From Pestalotiopsis fici W106-1 (lineage: Eukaryota; Ascomycota; Sordariomycetes; Amphisphaeriales; Sporocadaceae): a stretch of DNA of 64,000 nucleotides. The stretch lies in assembly GCF_000516985.1 (NCBI RefSeq), contig NW_006917099.1, forward strand, positions 496,001 through 560,000, in the 5' to 3' direction. Under the pieces are notes generated by a model that worked only from the letters and a program-made list of their open reading frames with translations, was not told where the DNA came from and ran no database searches. Shown in pieces: positions 32,740 to 43,795 of the stretch (position 1 is its first letter; each line of letters begins with the position of its first letter). A program made the position numbers and the translations under genes.

Positions 32740-34623
32740 CTACAGTCTACTCACTGCCGGTCGTCTAAGGAACTTTAACGGCATAGGAACGTGTACGGCT
32801 CGCAAAAATTCGGCGAACCCCTTTCCCAGGCTATCAAGCTTGGCCGAGCTGCTGACACCTCTGCCCAAGGCGCCGTACACGACAAAATGCACTGCTCTGA
32901 TCCCTGGAAATTCTACACGCTCCATGTGGTACCAGTCCTTCCAGTCTTCTCCCATGAGCTCTTTGATGCGTGATCGAGTCAAGAAACCGCGCATCCACTC
33001 CCACGTATCGTCATTGTTCTGACGAGCCCTCGGTGTGAATCCGACATTGACATTGGCACCCTTATCGCCAGAACGCGCAAGGAGCACATCGCCGAGCGGA
33101 ACCATGCGGGTAGGACCAAAGTCGCCGGATGCCCGGGGCGAGACGGGATCGTAGTTCTCCCTCGCTTCTAATGGTTCCGTCTTGAGCGGCACTCCTACTT
33201 CCCATCTCCTGACATTGTCCGTTGGGCCCCCAATGATGCTGACAGCTTCCTGGATCTCATCCTGACTCACGAGCGCGGGAAAGTATCCGAGGAACGGCAA
33301 CGGGTCCGTCATGAGCCGCCAGTCGAGCGTACAATTCATGCCGGGAAAGTGCTGCATAAAGTTGTAAACAATGGCGCCGAGCACGGCTTTGACAAGCTCG
33401 GCTGTGGCCGCCTGCACAAAGATGCGGAGATAAGTCGTTGCTGCCAGCTGGCTTCTCGGATTGGCCTCGGGAACGCCAACGCGTTGAAGCTCCAGGAGAT
33501 CGACCTTTTGCGTCAGGCCCCACTGCTCCATCTTGTCTCGGAGCTGTGCTTCTTGAAGATCATATTTTCGATCGACTGCATAGCCAGTAGCATTCATGGT
33601 CAACTCGCCCTGGAACCCGCCCTTGTAGAAGACAGCGAGCTTGGTAGTCGGTGGCGGCGGGTAGCCTTTGGCCCGGGAGACGTGAACACGATTTTCTCCA
33701 ACTTGTTTGACGATGACGTTTTTCAGTTCTGCCTTGACATCGCTGTTCAAGTAGATTGTGCCCTGCAATTCGTACAGCATCTGGCACTTGACAACCTCTT
33801 CCGTGACGATCCCCCTAAGCTTTTCGTGTTTTGTGATCACGCACTCTCCCCTTTCGTCAATTTCTGCAATCGGGCATCCCAAATTCAGGAGATCCTCGAT
33901 AGGATACTCATCAAATCCAGCATAGTTACCCCCTGTACCATACGTGCTGCACTCGATGAGGTGCCCAGCAAGAAGTGCACCAGCCAACTCATCAAATTGG
34001 TCGTCTCTCCAGCCATGCCACCAAGCTGCGGCGCCTATCACGGGGCTAGCATCTGCCACGCGTCCACAGATGATAATGTCTGCACCCTCGTCCAGCCCCT
34101 TTCGTATAGCTCGGCAACCAAGATATGCATTTGCAGCTACGATTTTCTTCTTTGGGTCATTGAGAAAGTTCTCAGTGTCCTTGGCCAACTGCACCTCCTC
34201 GTTCTTGGCGTCAAAGTGTGGAAGTTTGCCATTAGCATCGCGCTTGAGGATATCGTGAACCTTGAATGTGAGATCATCTCCTTCGACCCAGGCCACCCTG
34301 AGATCATATCCCTTCTCTCGCGCAAGCGCATCCGTCTTCTCGGCGAGCCCTCTGGGGTTCAGAGCCCCACCGTCAATGACAACTTTGATCCGTCGCTCGT
34401 GGATGGCGCCGAGGGAGAGCTGCAAGCCATCCCATGCCGTTGATACCCAGCCAGGATGCTCGCCCCTGGCGTACGCCTCGGCATACTGTGCGAGATTGGC
34501 CTCGGCCAGATAGTCGCCAGTGATCACATCAACTGGGCCAGCCGTTGCCTGGTGAAGCATGAAATCGCCCTGATCGGGTATGGCACCGGAGCAGTTGGCG
34601 ATGCGTACGGCGCGTCGTGGCAT
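32740..34623 (-). CDS. AtuA/DUF1446 family protein
   Basis: Intronless, 627 residues from ATG 34623; a further in-frame ATG at 34695 would add 24 residues. The N-terminal ~450 residues match the acyclic terpene utilisation AtuA (DUF1446) domain, with Ala-Asn-Cys-Ser-Gly at the start, Asp-Tyr-Leu-Ala-Glu, Val-Ile-Asp-Gly-Gly-Ala-Leu-Asn-Pro, Cys-Arg-Ala-Ile-Arg-Lys-Gly and Gly-Arg-Val-Ala-Asp-Ala-Ser. The C-terminal ~110 residues carry the AtuA C-terminal domain (Leu-Ala-Arg-Ser-Gly-Asp-Lys-Gly-Ala-Asn). In Pseudomonas AtuA is needed for growth on citronellol, but its reaction is unsettled. The fungal protein, in which both domains are fused, has no firmly known role. The gene lies tail-to-tail with SF3a60, 209 bp apart. 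Two housekeeping genes separate it from the catabolic cluster, so membership there is doubtful. Confidence 0.85.
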   Translation of the reverse strand: MPRRAVRIANCSGAIPDQGDFMLHQATAGPVDVITGDYLAEANLAQYAEAYARGEHPGWVSTAWDGLQLSLGAIHERRIKVVIDGGALNPRGLAEKTDALAREKGYDLRVAWVEGDDLTFKVHDILKRDANGKLPHFDAKNEEVQLAKDTENFLNDPKKKIVAANAYLGCRAIRKGLDEGADIIICGRVADASPVIGAAAWWHGWRDDQFDELAGALLAGHLIECSTYGTGGNYAGFDEYPIEDLLNLGCPIAEIDERGECVITKHEKLRGIVTEEVVKCQMLYELQGTIYLNSDVKAELKNVIVKQVGENRVHVSRAKGYPPPPTTKLAVFYKGGFQGELTMNATGYAVDRKYDLQEAQLRDKMEQWGLTQKVDLLELQRVGVPEANPRSQLAATTYLRIFVQAATAELVKAVLGAIVYNFMQHFPGMNCTLDWRLMTDPLPFLGYFPALVSQDEIQEAVSIIGGPTDNVRRWEVGVPLKTEPLEARENYDPVSPRASGDFGPTRMVPLGDVLLARSGDKGANVNVGFTPRARQNNDDTWEWMRGFLTRSRIKELMGEDWKDWYHMERVEFPGIRAVHFVVYGALGRGVSSSAKLDSLGKGFAEFLRAVHVPMPLKFLRRPAVSRL

Positions 34624-35331
34624 TGTGTCAGTCTGGAATGAAACAATAGAAAGCTGTCTTCTTATTGTCGATTTGGGAGCCAGCATAGATGTCAACTTTT
34701 GGATACGGTAATCCGGAGTAATATTTGATCTATCCAGTCCGAAACGCCGTCAACTCAAAGATGCCGAATTCAAGATTGATTAAGAAGGCGAGTTTCAGGC
34801 ACCGTCGTGGAAAGTTGATAGATCCCATCGGAGTATAAAAACCGATAAAATCCTTGGAAGAGCTATCTTTCATTGGTCGGCTTGTGCATGGGGTATACTG
34901 GTTCCCCCAGACTCTCCCCGCGTTGGTGTGAGGTTCTCCGCATTGCGTGGTTCGAACCTCGGCAGCCACTACACCATGACCGGCGATTGATGAACTCAAT
35001 TTAAGCCTTTTAGAGCTATGGTCAAAAGTACGTCCAAGTGATGGGACGTCAATTGGTACTTTTCTTATATGCTTTGATTAATCTAGTGATCACTCATTGT
35101 CGAATAAGGTGGCGCGCCTGTGATTTATATGATCCCATTCAGATCACAAATCCCACCATATAAATATCATGTCGGTTCCCATAGAGGGAGACGATTTCCA
35201 GGCGAATTTGGGACAAAGTATGAGATTGGGAAATGGTACCGACTATGCCACAGGTACAAGCAAGCATGTATTGAGACGAGCCATGATGATTAATGATCTA
35301 ATGATGTATAAAGAGCGGCGGTAACAGGAAA
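34624..35331. other. intergenic, no gene seen
   Basis: About 700 bp. It holds the promoter of the AtuA-family gene and the 3' region of the next. A TTCGAA-containing segment near 34950 recalls a tRNA T-loop but does not fold into a tRNA. Confidence 0.4.
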
Positions 35332-36411
35332 TCACATCTTGTCGAACACAGGGGCTCGCGACCTCGACGGCTTCGAAATGGATGGCATTGCCAAGGGTTT
35401 CTTTGGTCTCAGGGCCAGGAGTCCATTTTCTTCGTCGGCTATGGGCCCAGCAGCACCCCAAATGCCGTGTTGCTGATTCCTCTTCTTGCGGTCCCTGCAG
35501 AAGCATTGACGAGGTGAGATCGTGAGTCGATCGGCCCGGGCAAAGATGGCCAGTATGCAAATCATCTGGAATGCCAGTACAATGGTCAAGGGCACCATTT
35601 CGAAAGTGAAGCTCCAGATGAGCAGCGAAAACATAAAAGTTGGCACGTAGAGCGGGCCAGCAATGATGGAACGGATTGGCCAAGTCTTGGAGGGCAGCTG
35701 GCCCTGGACATGTGCAATCTCTGTATGGACCGCATTGGCTCTCAGGGCTTCTGCGCCGGTGAATTGGACTGTCTGCAGGTGAGAGAAGCTGGCAAGGAGG
35801 CCAACATCGCGCTCGGTGTCGCGGACCGGCACGCCAGCCTTCCAAGTCTCCCACATGGCGATATCCTTCCACACTTCCACAACCCCTGGTGTAGGGCTAA
35901 AGAGTCTCAATTCGAGGTCTTCGTGATTTCTGTACATGATCCAGTTGATGAGGATCTTGTCCGTCCATCTGAACCAAGGCAAGACGGTAACGTGGTCAAT
36001 TGAACCGGCACGTACCCTGGCCTTGAAAGGTTCGCTGAGGTATGCAACCTGTTCCTCTGCAGGCTGTGCCGCCTTGGGCCCAGCTAGCGTAGCTTCAGTG
36101 AGGTTGATGCGAGCCTCGCCCAGATGCAGGAGCAGACTGTCGGTGGTCCGGTGGCTCTCCAGCCGCCAATCAAGGATGATGCCATCGCACTCCGAACATT
36201 CGCGTGAGCCGCGATTCCCACCGAATTTGAACGACTTTGAGTATTCAACAATAGTACTCAGTTCGCCGCCGAGTCGAAGATTGGTTTGAATGTACTCGTC
36301 GCGCTGTGAGGTGGGCACTGACGGCGACGGGAAGAAGAACCACGTTGCCACGAGACAAACCCAGGTTAGTGGGACCAGCCCGAGAACGCGTGATATTGTG
36401 CAACGAGGCAT
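35332..36411 (-). CDS. membrane protein of unknown function
   Basis: Intronless, 359 residues from ATG 36411; an upstream in-frame ATG at 36459 would add 16. The chosen start puts a strong hydrophobic segment (residues ~8-27) at the N-terminus as a signal anchor. A ~230-residue hydrophilic, presumably lumenal part follows with one Asn-Leu-Thr glycosylation site and a Cys-x2-Cys pair. Two close membrane segments lie near residues 262-305, and the tail is basic and rich in Arg, Pro and Ser. This topology suggests an endomembrane or plasma-membrane protein. I do not recognise a family. The 0.9-kb upstream gap suggests its own promoter. Confidence 0.65.
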   Translation of the reverse strand: MPRCTISRVLGLVPLTWVCLVATWFFFPSPSVPTSQRDEYIQTNLRLGGELSTIVEYSKSFKFGGNRGSRECSECDGIILDWRLESHRTTDSLLLHLGEARINLTEATLAGPKAAQPAEEQVAYLSEPFKARVRAGSIDHVTVLPWFRWTDKILINWIMYRNHEDLELRLFSPTPGVVEVWKDIAMWETWKAGVPVRDTERDVGLLASFSHLQTVQFTGAEALRANAVHTEIAHVQGQLPSKTWPIRSIIAGPLYVPTFMFSLLIWSFTFEMVPLTIVLAFQMICILAIFARADRLTISPRQCFCRDRKKRNQQHGIWGAAGPIADEENGLLALRPKKPLAMPSISKPSRSRAPVFDKM

Positions 36412-37354
36412 TAGGGAGGTATCAATGAATGGACGCAGCTCACGGGAACAAGGCTGCACAGAAGAAATGTTAATAGGAGCAGGCGACCATGAGGCTCATG
36501 GTAATAAGAATAAATGGTTGTGAGATGAAGGCATTCAGTCGCTTTCTCTAAAAGTCAGGGGCCAAGGTCAAGGTCTTCGAAATGTTTTCCCTCCATACCT
36601 AGGGTACCAGGTGGGGCCCGCTAAGTAAACTAACTTAGGTGCCTGAGAGCCGGCTTGGCACCTTCAGGGGAGGTGGGGAGCTTTGGGAACCCTCCAAGCC
36701 CCTTCAACCGCCTTAAAGTCTGTCTTGCAGGGCTGTTCATGAATCATTAGTAGCGTTGAAGAAGCAAGTCAGGAACCGAAACGACCTCGGGAGCTCAACC
36801 GGGCAGACGATGTGCAAAAAAGACAAGTATCCTTGCCTCCATCACCGCTAGTGAGATCAGGAGTAGGGAAATGCTCTTATTCCGCGTTCAAGCTGTCTTG
36901 GTCATCAGATTGCGCCTTTTGGAACTATCCTACAATCTACTCGCCAATTCTCTCTCGCTTCCATCCAAGTACGATTTTACTCATTGCTTCAAGTCAGAAT
37001 CTAATCCCAAGGTCATCCTACACTTAGGGCTCCAGTGTCTGGCGACCGGACATCAGCTCATGTAGATCACTGGCAAATTTCCGCTCTTTAAATTCCGCTT
37101 GAAAACTGGTTCATATACTAGATGACATTGTTTCTAGCCCAAAACTGTAAGACATGGATTCATAGGTTCAACTATACCAGTAACACTTCGTCCACTTCGA
37201 AGACTGACACACTTATATCAGACATAGTATTTCACCCAGATTCTATAATGCGACAAATACAAAATGATTTCACCTAGCAGTTGACTAAAGTCGTCTATAG
37301 TCGCCAGCCAAAATCCATCTATCTCCGAATAAAAAAGCCAATTTTCAATAACCA
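36412..37354. other. intergenic, no gene seen
   Basis: About 0.94 kb, containing the upstream region of the membrane protein gene and the 3' end of the reductase. No coding frame with recognisable motifs. Confidence 0.4.
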
Positions 37355-38362
37355 CTACTTGGCAGCTTTTCCAACTTTGACTAACTGACAGCCGATACCT
37401 GATCCACCACCCCAACTCCGGTGTGCAGTTTGGATGTCCTCCATATCCCAAACAGTCTTGATAGGAACAGCAATGGTACCTTGCTTTACCAAGTCCAGCA
37501 GAGCCGTAACGTTTGGTATATACGTCGACGAACTTCTATAGATGCCATAGAAAGTGGTGCGCTTGCCACAGAAATTGAGATTGCGGGCAAAGAGCTTGAC
37601 AATCGGCAGCGTTGGGTTTCTCTGTACCCCGTCGCCAAGAGAGTTCTTGTTATTTCCATAAGCGACGAGGATGCCCCTTGGACTGAGAATGGAGTAACTC
37701 TCGTCGAAGCTCTCGAACCCGAGCGGGTCAAAGACAGCATCGGCACCGCCCAGTGCTTCCATCTTGCTAATCCACTCCTTGTCTGTGTAGACAAAGGGCG
37801 TCGCGCCGTACTTGCGAATATCTTCGTGGTTGCGCCCGCTCGCCGTACCGTATACCTCGGCTCCTTGCAGCTTGCAAAGGATCATCAATGCTGCACCGAC
37901 CGCACCACTCATGCCGTGGATGAACACCTTTTGGCCTTGCGTCACTTTTGCTGCCTGCATGACCATTCCGTATGCCGTGTTCCAATCGCAGGGAAGCGCA
38001 GCTGCTTGCTTGAGGTCGACGCCATCGGGCACCTTGACGCAGTACTTTTCAGGCTGATTCACCAGCTCAGCTTCTGCGTCGTATTTGGTCAAAACCGTCA
38101 CGACATCGCCCGGCTTTAAGGTCGTGCAGCCCTCTCCAACAGCGCGAACGGTTCCTACCAGACAGTATCCTGGCGTCAAGGGAGCCTTTTTCTGAAGTGG
38201 GTAGAGCCCCAAGCGCATATTGACATCGGCGCCATTGAAGCTGGAATATTCTGTCGCGATCTGTACGTGACCAGCTGGCGGGTCTGGGCATACATCGTCG
38301 ACTACCTTTACCACGTCCGCGTTGCCAAACTCGGCTATGACAACTTTTCGAATAGATGTCAT
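37355..38362 (-). CDS. zinc-less medium-chain dehydrogenase/reductase (quinone oxidoreductase-like)
   Basis: Intronless, 335 residues from ATG 38362 (Met-Thr-Ser-Ile-Arg-Lys). The GroES-like N-terminal half has Phe-Asn-Gly-Ala-Asp and Gly-Tyr-x-Leu-Val-Gly-x-Val. The Rossmann half shows the NADPH motif as Gly-Met-Ser-Gly-Ala-Val-Gly-Ala-Ala after Lys-Val-Phe-Ile-His. The cysteine and histidine residues that hold the catalytic zinc of alcohol dehydrogenases are absent, which places it with quinone oxidoreductases and enoyl reductases. Likely NADPH-dependent reduction of a quinone or an unsaturated carbonyl in the cytosol. An upstream in-frame ATG would add 21 residues that do not fit the family. 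It has no obvious partner gene. Confidence 0.88.
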   Translation of the reverse strand: MTSIRKVVIAEFGNADVVKVVDDVCPDPPAGHVQIATEYSSFNGADVNMRLGLYPLQKKAPLTPGYCLVGTVRAVGEGCTTLKPGDVVTVLTKYDAEAELVNQPEKYCVKVPDGVDLKQAAALPCDWNTAYGMVMQAAKVTQGQKVFIHGMSGAVGAALMILCKLQGAEVYGTASGRNHEDIRKYGATPFVYTDKEWISKMEALGGADAVFDPLGFESFDESYSILSPRGILVAYGNNKNSLGDGVQRNPTLPIVKLFARNLNFCGKRTTFYGIYRSSSTYIPNVTALLDLVKQGTIAVPIKTVWDMEDIQTAHRSWGGGSGIGCQLVKVGKAAK

Positions 38363-41196
38363 ATTGCTTTGGTGATAAATGCTAGGGGGAAAAGATGATG
38401 CAGAAGTTATTTTCTGATCACCCAAGAAAGTGAAAAGAGTGATAAATGGGCTGAGAGTGTGTGAATATATGATATCTGATGGAGTTGTTCAAAAGGTCAA
38501 GGACAAGTATGATTTTGCTGTATTCTAGTGAACTCGGTGCAGGCTTGTGCGAAGTGAAATAGTGGATTGATTTGGACAATTATTTCATTTTTGATCTCAA
38601 GAGGGTCACAATGCTTTATATATATAATCATCAAAGAGCTCCAAACAAGCAAGCAAACAAGCATCATGATCCTGCCATACTCCCGGAAGTTGAATATAGT
38701 CGGCGGCGGTGGATGTCAACCGCCGGGCATGTGGCAGTGCGCCACGGACTCGGTTTGGGCCGACTCTCTGGATAGCTAGCTGCTAAATTTCAGCGCTATC
38801 TTACGAGCAACGAAGTGGTCGGCAATATTGACTATTTCATTGAATCGACTGGCTCGATTAAAGATTTTGACCTTCTTGTTGACACTATTATAGGTCAAAA
38901 CGCCTTCTAATCATATAAACTCGCTCCATTTGCGAGTATATACTCATAATTTCCTAATATGTAGTACATCGTTTGGCCCATTGAGGCAACTAACCTCCGT
39001 AATAAGTCCGCAGAGTGCCGACCGAGTGCTCCGAGCCACCAATGCCCAGACGGACCAAAGTCTCTCCGCCCACAGTCTGCCAGCACTCGCATCCTTTGTG
39101 TGACCCCTTGCCGCCAACCAGCAACCTGCAGCCACATCCTGTCTTGCAAATATAGCTGGTGTGGCGATGCATGCTGGATCATAGACCAAGGCGTCCATGA
39201 ACTACAATGTAAGTGCGAGTTAATTCGACCGTTCGGATAGAATTTAGAATTCTTCACCCGGCACTCGAATTTACGGCGTCTTTTTCAACCGACGAATACG
39301 CATGGAGCTTACCTAAACTGTGCCGCAAGATATTGCGGCGCCTACCTATGGCTAACAGCTGCAATCACACGCAGTGATGCCGACAACAGTCCACTCATTC
39401 TGCATTCTGATCATTGGCAACATTATCGCAAGGGTGATAGCAACACTTCAGGCTCACAGAAAAACGAAAATAACTTGGTCTGTGTTGTTCAGCCTTTCCT
39501 TTTATGCTACTTGGCAGACTCCACAGACGTTTCGTACTCCGTAAGCAATCCTTCTGTTTGGATTTTAACCAAGCACCAGCAATGTCGTGTTGGTATTCAA
39601 TTCTTGTGGCGGCTATTAATGAAATACGTTGTCAGTCTTTCCGATTTTCCACATTATACTTTGTGACATTACAGATTATAGACTAAATGTATTCATATGT
39701 TCATCACCCTCGACAACGGAGTCATCAGTATGCTGCTTGGCGTTTCATCGATTGCATCGCAATAGACCATGTATTGTATACAAATAATTTATGTGACAGT
39801 GTATCCCCACTTGCAAAAAAATAAGAATATATGGTTTGACTGAGTTACTGACATGAGAGGTTAAACACAGTCCAGATATATGTGCTTGACTTATCAATCC
39901 TTACCAACATGTCAAAAGCAGCGCAAAGGACAGTAACTGCGACGACATTGCCGAGTCGCTCATTGAGACTGGAATGATAAAAGAAATAAGCATATTCTGG
40001 TGTCAGGACAAAGCCGTGTACTTCAGAACGCGACCACCGATATCGGGTTTCGATATGGGTTCACTTGGTTTGTGCCAGTCACCCTAGATGTATGAACCAG
40101 GCCCTTTCCCAGGTCAAGTTGATCATGTCGGTAATCCACAGCGGAAGATCCTCCCACCTACCGTTCTCAAATTCGCCCGTCTGATGATCCCTTCTGAATG
40201 ATTGGCTAGATAAAGGTTGAGGGGAAATAGAAGTTTGAGTAAAGACAGTGTGACCTTCACGACGTCTACTAGCTGTCAATTGACCTGGCAGCCAATACTG
40301 ATGCCTCGATACTCACTGTGGTCAGGAAATACCTCTTGTATGGAAGATGCCATGTTCCCACTTGATACTATGTAGTAGGACCGATCTCCAGCACGCCATT
40401 AAAGCAAGGGGAAAATTTTGACATATGATATGGATTATTGAATGGGTTTGCCGAGAAGTACTCAAAGGATAGCACTTATTCACGAAATGCAACCTACCTA
40501 GGCAGAGCTCAAAGTACTGTGATGCCGACACGTCGGCCATACATTGTAACAAAACTCATTCTCAGACATGGACAACTTCTGATTGGTCGTAATCCATCCA
40601 TACTTACACAAGCCGGCTATTTGGTAAGCTCATCTTTCTTTGCCAGCAAAGGTATACCTTTGTAGATCAACTTTCGACTATTAGAAACTACGCGCCCTAT
40701 ATGCCAATATTAAGCAGTATTATTCTATGAGCAATTGCTCCCATAAACCTAACCCTTGTCTTTGGCATCGGAACGCTTTCTCTACGTCGTGTGCTCGATA
40801 TCATGAATTTTATTCCCTGGCACAGCACTAACTCGTGTTGTTAGCTGAACCGGGAGGATGATCCGACTTGTCCGTTTGCATCCTCAGCCACAGAATTGAT
40901 ATATACAATTGTGTCATACTAAGGCGAAAAGCTCCTGATGCGATGGGCTCAACAACCATCATGTCGGAGAGGCTATTTTCTCAACCATGCGGAATATCAA
41001 GATCACTCGTGAATCGTCTGATCCGCTTGGCACCGCGTCGGTATAAGACCATTTGCGAATGCTGTGTACCATTCCAAGGTCACGAACCAGGAGATCTGTT
41101 CTGATCAAGGCGGATTGCCACCCTATCAAGGTGTATGAAGGGCATATTTGACACATCAGACCATCCATGATCATGAAGATACGAAAGCCATCTAAA
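38363..41196. other. 2.8-kb gene-poor stretch
   Basis: No frame on either strand longer than about 116 codons, and none with family motifs. Base composition drops in places (AT-rich around 38560-38650 and 39660-39850). It could be decayed sequence or contain non-coding RNA; nothing specific can be supported. Confidence 0.4.
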
Positions 41197-42078
41197 TCAT
41201 ATAGTTCGCATGGATTTGAGCGTCTTCACTGCCTCTTGCTGTGCTTCCATGGACGCATATATACTCATAAGCTTGAGTAATCTGTTCTGACCGGCGGGCC
41301 CAGACCTTTTGGCCTCTTTCAGAGCTGCTCCAAGGTCCAACAGTAACGTGCTCCGGCATTTGGCCATTCTGTCGGCTGCTTTCTTGACAAAAGAGGTATC
41401 CCGTCCAATCGTATCGGCCAGCGTGTCAATCGCATTGTACTGTGTTGCCAGACCCGCCAGCTTGGTCACGCTGTTCCGCGGCACATCATTATCTTCATCG
41501 TCGTCATCGTCGTCTTCGCTGTCGTCGCTATCAGGGGCCGCGCCGTTGACTGCAAGCCGGCTCTCCAGCGACTCTAGCTTATCGTTGAGCTCAAGGATCC
41601 GGCGTCCTGCCTCGATTTCTTTCCGCGTGTCTCTGAGCTCGGCGTTGAGAGCTTTCGCTTCCTGGCCTCGATCCGCAACCTTGACCTTCACCTCATCTAC
41701 CGCCCTTTTAAAGCCCAACAGCCCGACTCGCACATCCTCTACCCGCTCATCGCCGCCCTTCAGCTCGCTTCCTAGGCTGAGGAAGCTGGTGTAGTTGGCA
41801 TTTACCAACTCCAGAAGCTCGGAGGATATTGCAGCACTGCGTTCCCTCAAATCTGAGCGAAGATCTTCGAGCGTTTGGTGTCGGTGTGGGAGCGAAGAGA
41901 GATAGTCTGCGGCATCGAAATCGGCAGCAAGGAAGTCGCTGCGCGGGAGTGCTGTCGGGAAAGGAAGAGCGGTGGGATCGTCCTCTTCCGTGTCTGACGA
42001 TGAGCTCGAGGGAAGATTGAACGTCCTCGAAGGTGCAGACGTCGACGGCGACAAAGGATTAGAGGTCTGAGGCGGCAT
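41197..42078 (-). CDS. COG2: conserved oligomeric Golgi complex subunit 2
   Basis: Intronless, 293 residues from ATG 42078 (Met-Pro-Pro-Gln-Thr-Ser). After a Ser/Pro-rich lead, the conserved COG2 N-terminal block appears: Pro-Arg-Ser-Asp-Phe-Leu, Phe-Asp-Ala-Ala-Asp-Tyr-Leu, Thr-Leu-Glu-Asp-Leu-Arg-x-Asp-Leu-Arg, and Leu-Val-Asn-Ala-Asn-Tyr-Thr-Ser-Phe-Leu-Ser-Leu-Gly. Coiled coils fill the middle. An acidic run of Asp/Glu lies near residue 190. The protein is a lobe A subunit of the COG tethering complex and acts in retrograde traffic within the Golgi. Filamentous-fungal COG2 proteins are short and lack the C-terminal half of the animal protein, so the length is normal. An upstream in-frame ATG would add 17 residues. 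Confidence 0.88.
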   Translation of the reverse strand: MPPQTSNPLSPSTSAPSRTFNLPSSSSSDTEEDDPTALPFPTALPRSDFLAADFDAADYLSSLPHRHQTLEDLRSDLRERSAAISSELLELVNANYTSFLSLGSELKGGDERVEDVRVGLLGFKRAVDEVKVKVADRGQEAKALNAELRDTRKEIEAGRRILELNDKLESLESRLAVNGAAPDSDDSEDDDDDDEDNDVPRNSVTKLAGLATQYNAIDTLADTIGRDTSFVKKAADRMAKCRSTLLLDLGAALKEAKRSGPAGQNRLLKLMSIYASMEAQQEAVKTLKSMRTI

Positions 42079-42560
42079 TGTAAGTGTTGTCGCTCGGAGG
42101 GCCGACCTGAGCGACAACCGGAACTTCAAATGCGTGGATGAGTAACGTCCTGCAAGGAGCCAGCGTACCTAGCTCGTAGGTAGGTGATGCAATTGGAAGT
42201 GTGGGGTTGTTCAAGGTGGGTTGGTTTGATGCTAGGTGGCCAGTGGCATCCAAAGGCGGCAGTTGAGGGCGATCTTGGGGGCACCCCACGAGCAGCGCTG
42301 CGAGATTTGGACGCGCGTAGCAAGGCTTCTTGGCTGTATGTGTCAGCATGCACAGGCTTGACAAAGCATCTTATGAAGTACAATTCCGATATTAAGGACA
42401 CCTCATTATCATCACCATGTTCCATCTGTCAGGATATAAAGAGGCTCGGCCTGAAAGCCATGTAGAAGACGATGCCAACAATGGCGGTAACTTACCGACC
42501 ACCGACCTGGAGGACACTGACCTTGGACCTCAGCTTCAGGGGATCCACCACCCAGTGACT

Positions 42561-42584
42561 GACCGACCGACCGATCGACCGACC
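42561..42584. repeat. GACC tetranucleotide microsatellite
   Basis: About six GACC units in tandem, one with a T for C change. Confidence 0.75.
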
Positions 42585-43099
42585 AAACAACCACATGGCC
42601 CAGGCACCAATAACCCGCTAACCAGGACCAATGCACCACCATAAAGTCAATGCTCACCTCTCAAGTCAGACCTCGCGTGATACTCGCCTGTTGCTAAATT
42701 AGAAATAAGAACTCCAAGACTCCCCAAGAAGGGCCTGGCGAGACTGCAATAGGTTAGGACCTCCGCCTCGAATTCTGTCCGCGGCGCCCGCCTGCCCACT
42801 GTTCAGGGCCTTCATTCAACCCCAGCTCGGCGCACCGAACGGCGTTAGTTAGCAGGGCCAAGCTGGGCACACTTTCAAGGTCCTTGTATCTTACACTCAA
42901 AGCAGGCGTCAACTCCGGTCTCGCTCCTGGCATTCTACCACGCTGCTGGCACCAACAACGTCGATTAATCCGAGTGTGCCCGATCTTCTGCCCGCGGCTC
43001 TCCACCCATCTGAGCACTTTGCGCAAATTTTCAGTTGACGAATACGGATCATCCCTTGACCGGCGCGCCATGTGGGCACTCGGTTGAGGGATCCTGGCA

Positions 43100-43119
43100 T
43101 TATCTTATCAATCTGATCA
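43100..43119. promoter_or_regulatory. GATA-element cluster upstream of hapX (candidate SreA/GATA-factor site)
   Basis: Two adjacent TTATC (GATAA on the other strand) followed by ATCTGATCA, one mismatch from the SreA siderophore-repressor consensus ATCWGATAA. In aspergilli SreA represses hapX, so the position, roughly 680-700 bp upstream of the start codon, is meaningful. Mismatch and distance keep confidence low. Confidence 0.3.
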
Positions 43120-43795
43120 GTCCATCTCTGATCAATTCCATCTCTGCCTCATCCCACACTTACCGGACCCCCCTCTTCTGCCCGCCATCGTCTCCGGCGT
43201 AGCGGCATAAAGGCCTGCAAATTCTGCGTGAGGCCTTGGCAGGATATTAATATAAGGCCTTGACTGCCCATTCTTGCGTAATCTCTCTTTTTGCCCCTGT
43301 TCTCGCTTTTTCGAAAACAATCGTTGTCTATCTTGACGCACACCACGGACGGGATACAAGCACAGCCACCCCGACCCCGAGCCAGATTCAGATCATCGTG
43401 TCTGGACTGCAAAACGTCCCGGGCACTCGGCCGAGGACACTGGACACTCTCGGAGCTTAGTCCTCAGTAGTCTTGCCCACAATCTGATTATTCTGGTGCA
43501 ATACCAACTTGACAACTCGTCGTTGCCGGATCATCTCTTGCTGTCGCTTATCACTGTGCCAAGTCGAGGGTTTTACTCTTCTGGTTTTCGTTGCCGCCAG
43601 TCCCTCGCTACTCCAGATCTGTCATTTGGTACCTGCATGTTATCCTGGACCCCGTGGACACGACTCACCTGAAATCCGAAACTCCGGCCCGCCTATCACT
43701 CCTGACCTACCTACTACGGAGGCCGTATGCACACCAACGTACATTACACAACTACTCACACTGCACACGAGCTTTAGGTTGCATTCCAAAAGGCC

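Larger units (their letters stand above)
42079..43795. promoter_or_regulatory. upstream region of hapX and COG2 (divergent)
   Basis: About 1.7 kb between the two start codons. It contains a GACC tetranucleotide repeat, a cluster of GATA elements (annotated separately) and a long C/T-rich leader before hapX. Small open frames show no protein features. Confidence 0.5.

Noticed and set aside
33349..34443. A 364-codon frame on the + strand
   Set aside because: It is antisense to the AtuA-family gene, whose motifs are clear on the - strand.
34900..34980. A TTCGAA segment that recalls a tRNA T-loop
   Set aside because: Neither strand forms paired acceptor, anticodon and T stems, so it is not a tRNA.
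32740..38362. Membership of the AtuA and reductase genes in the catabolic cluster
   Set aside because: Two housekeeping genes and a membrane protein gene intervene, and no GGAGCTCC palindrome is present, so the cluster boundary was set at the dioxygenase.
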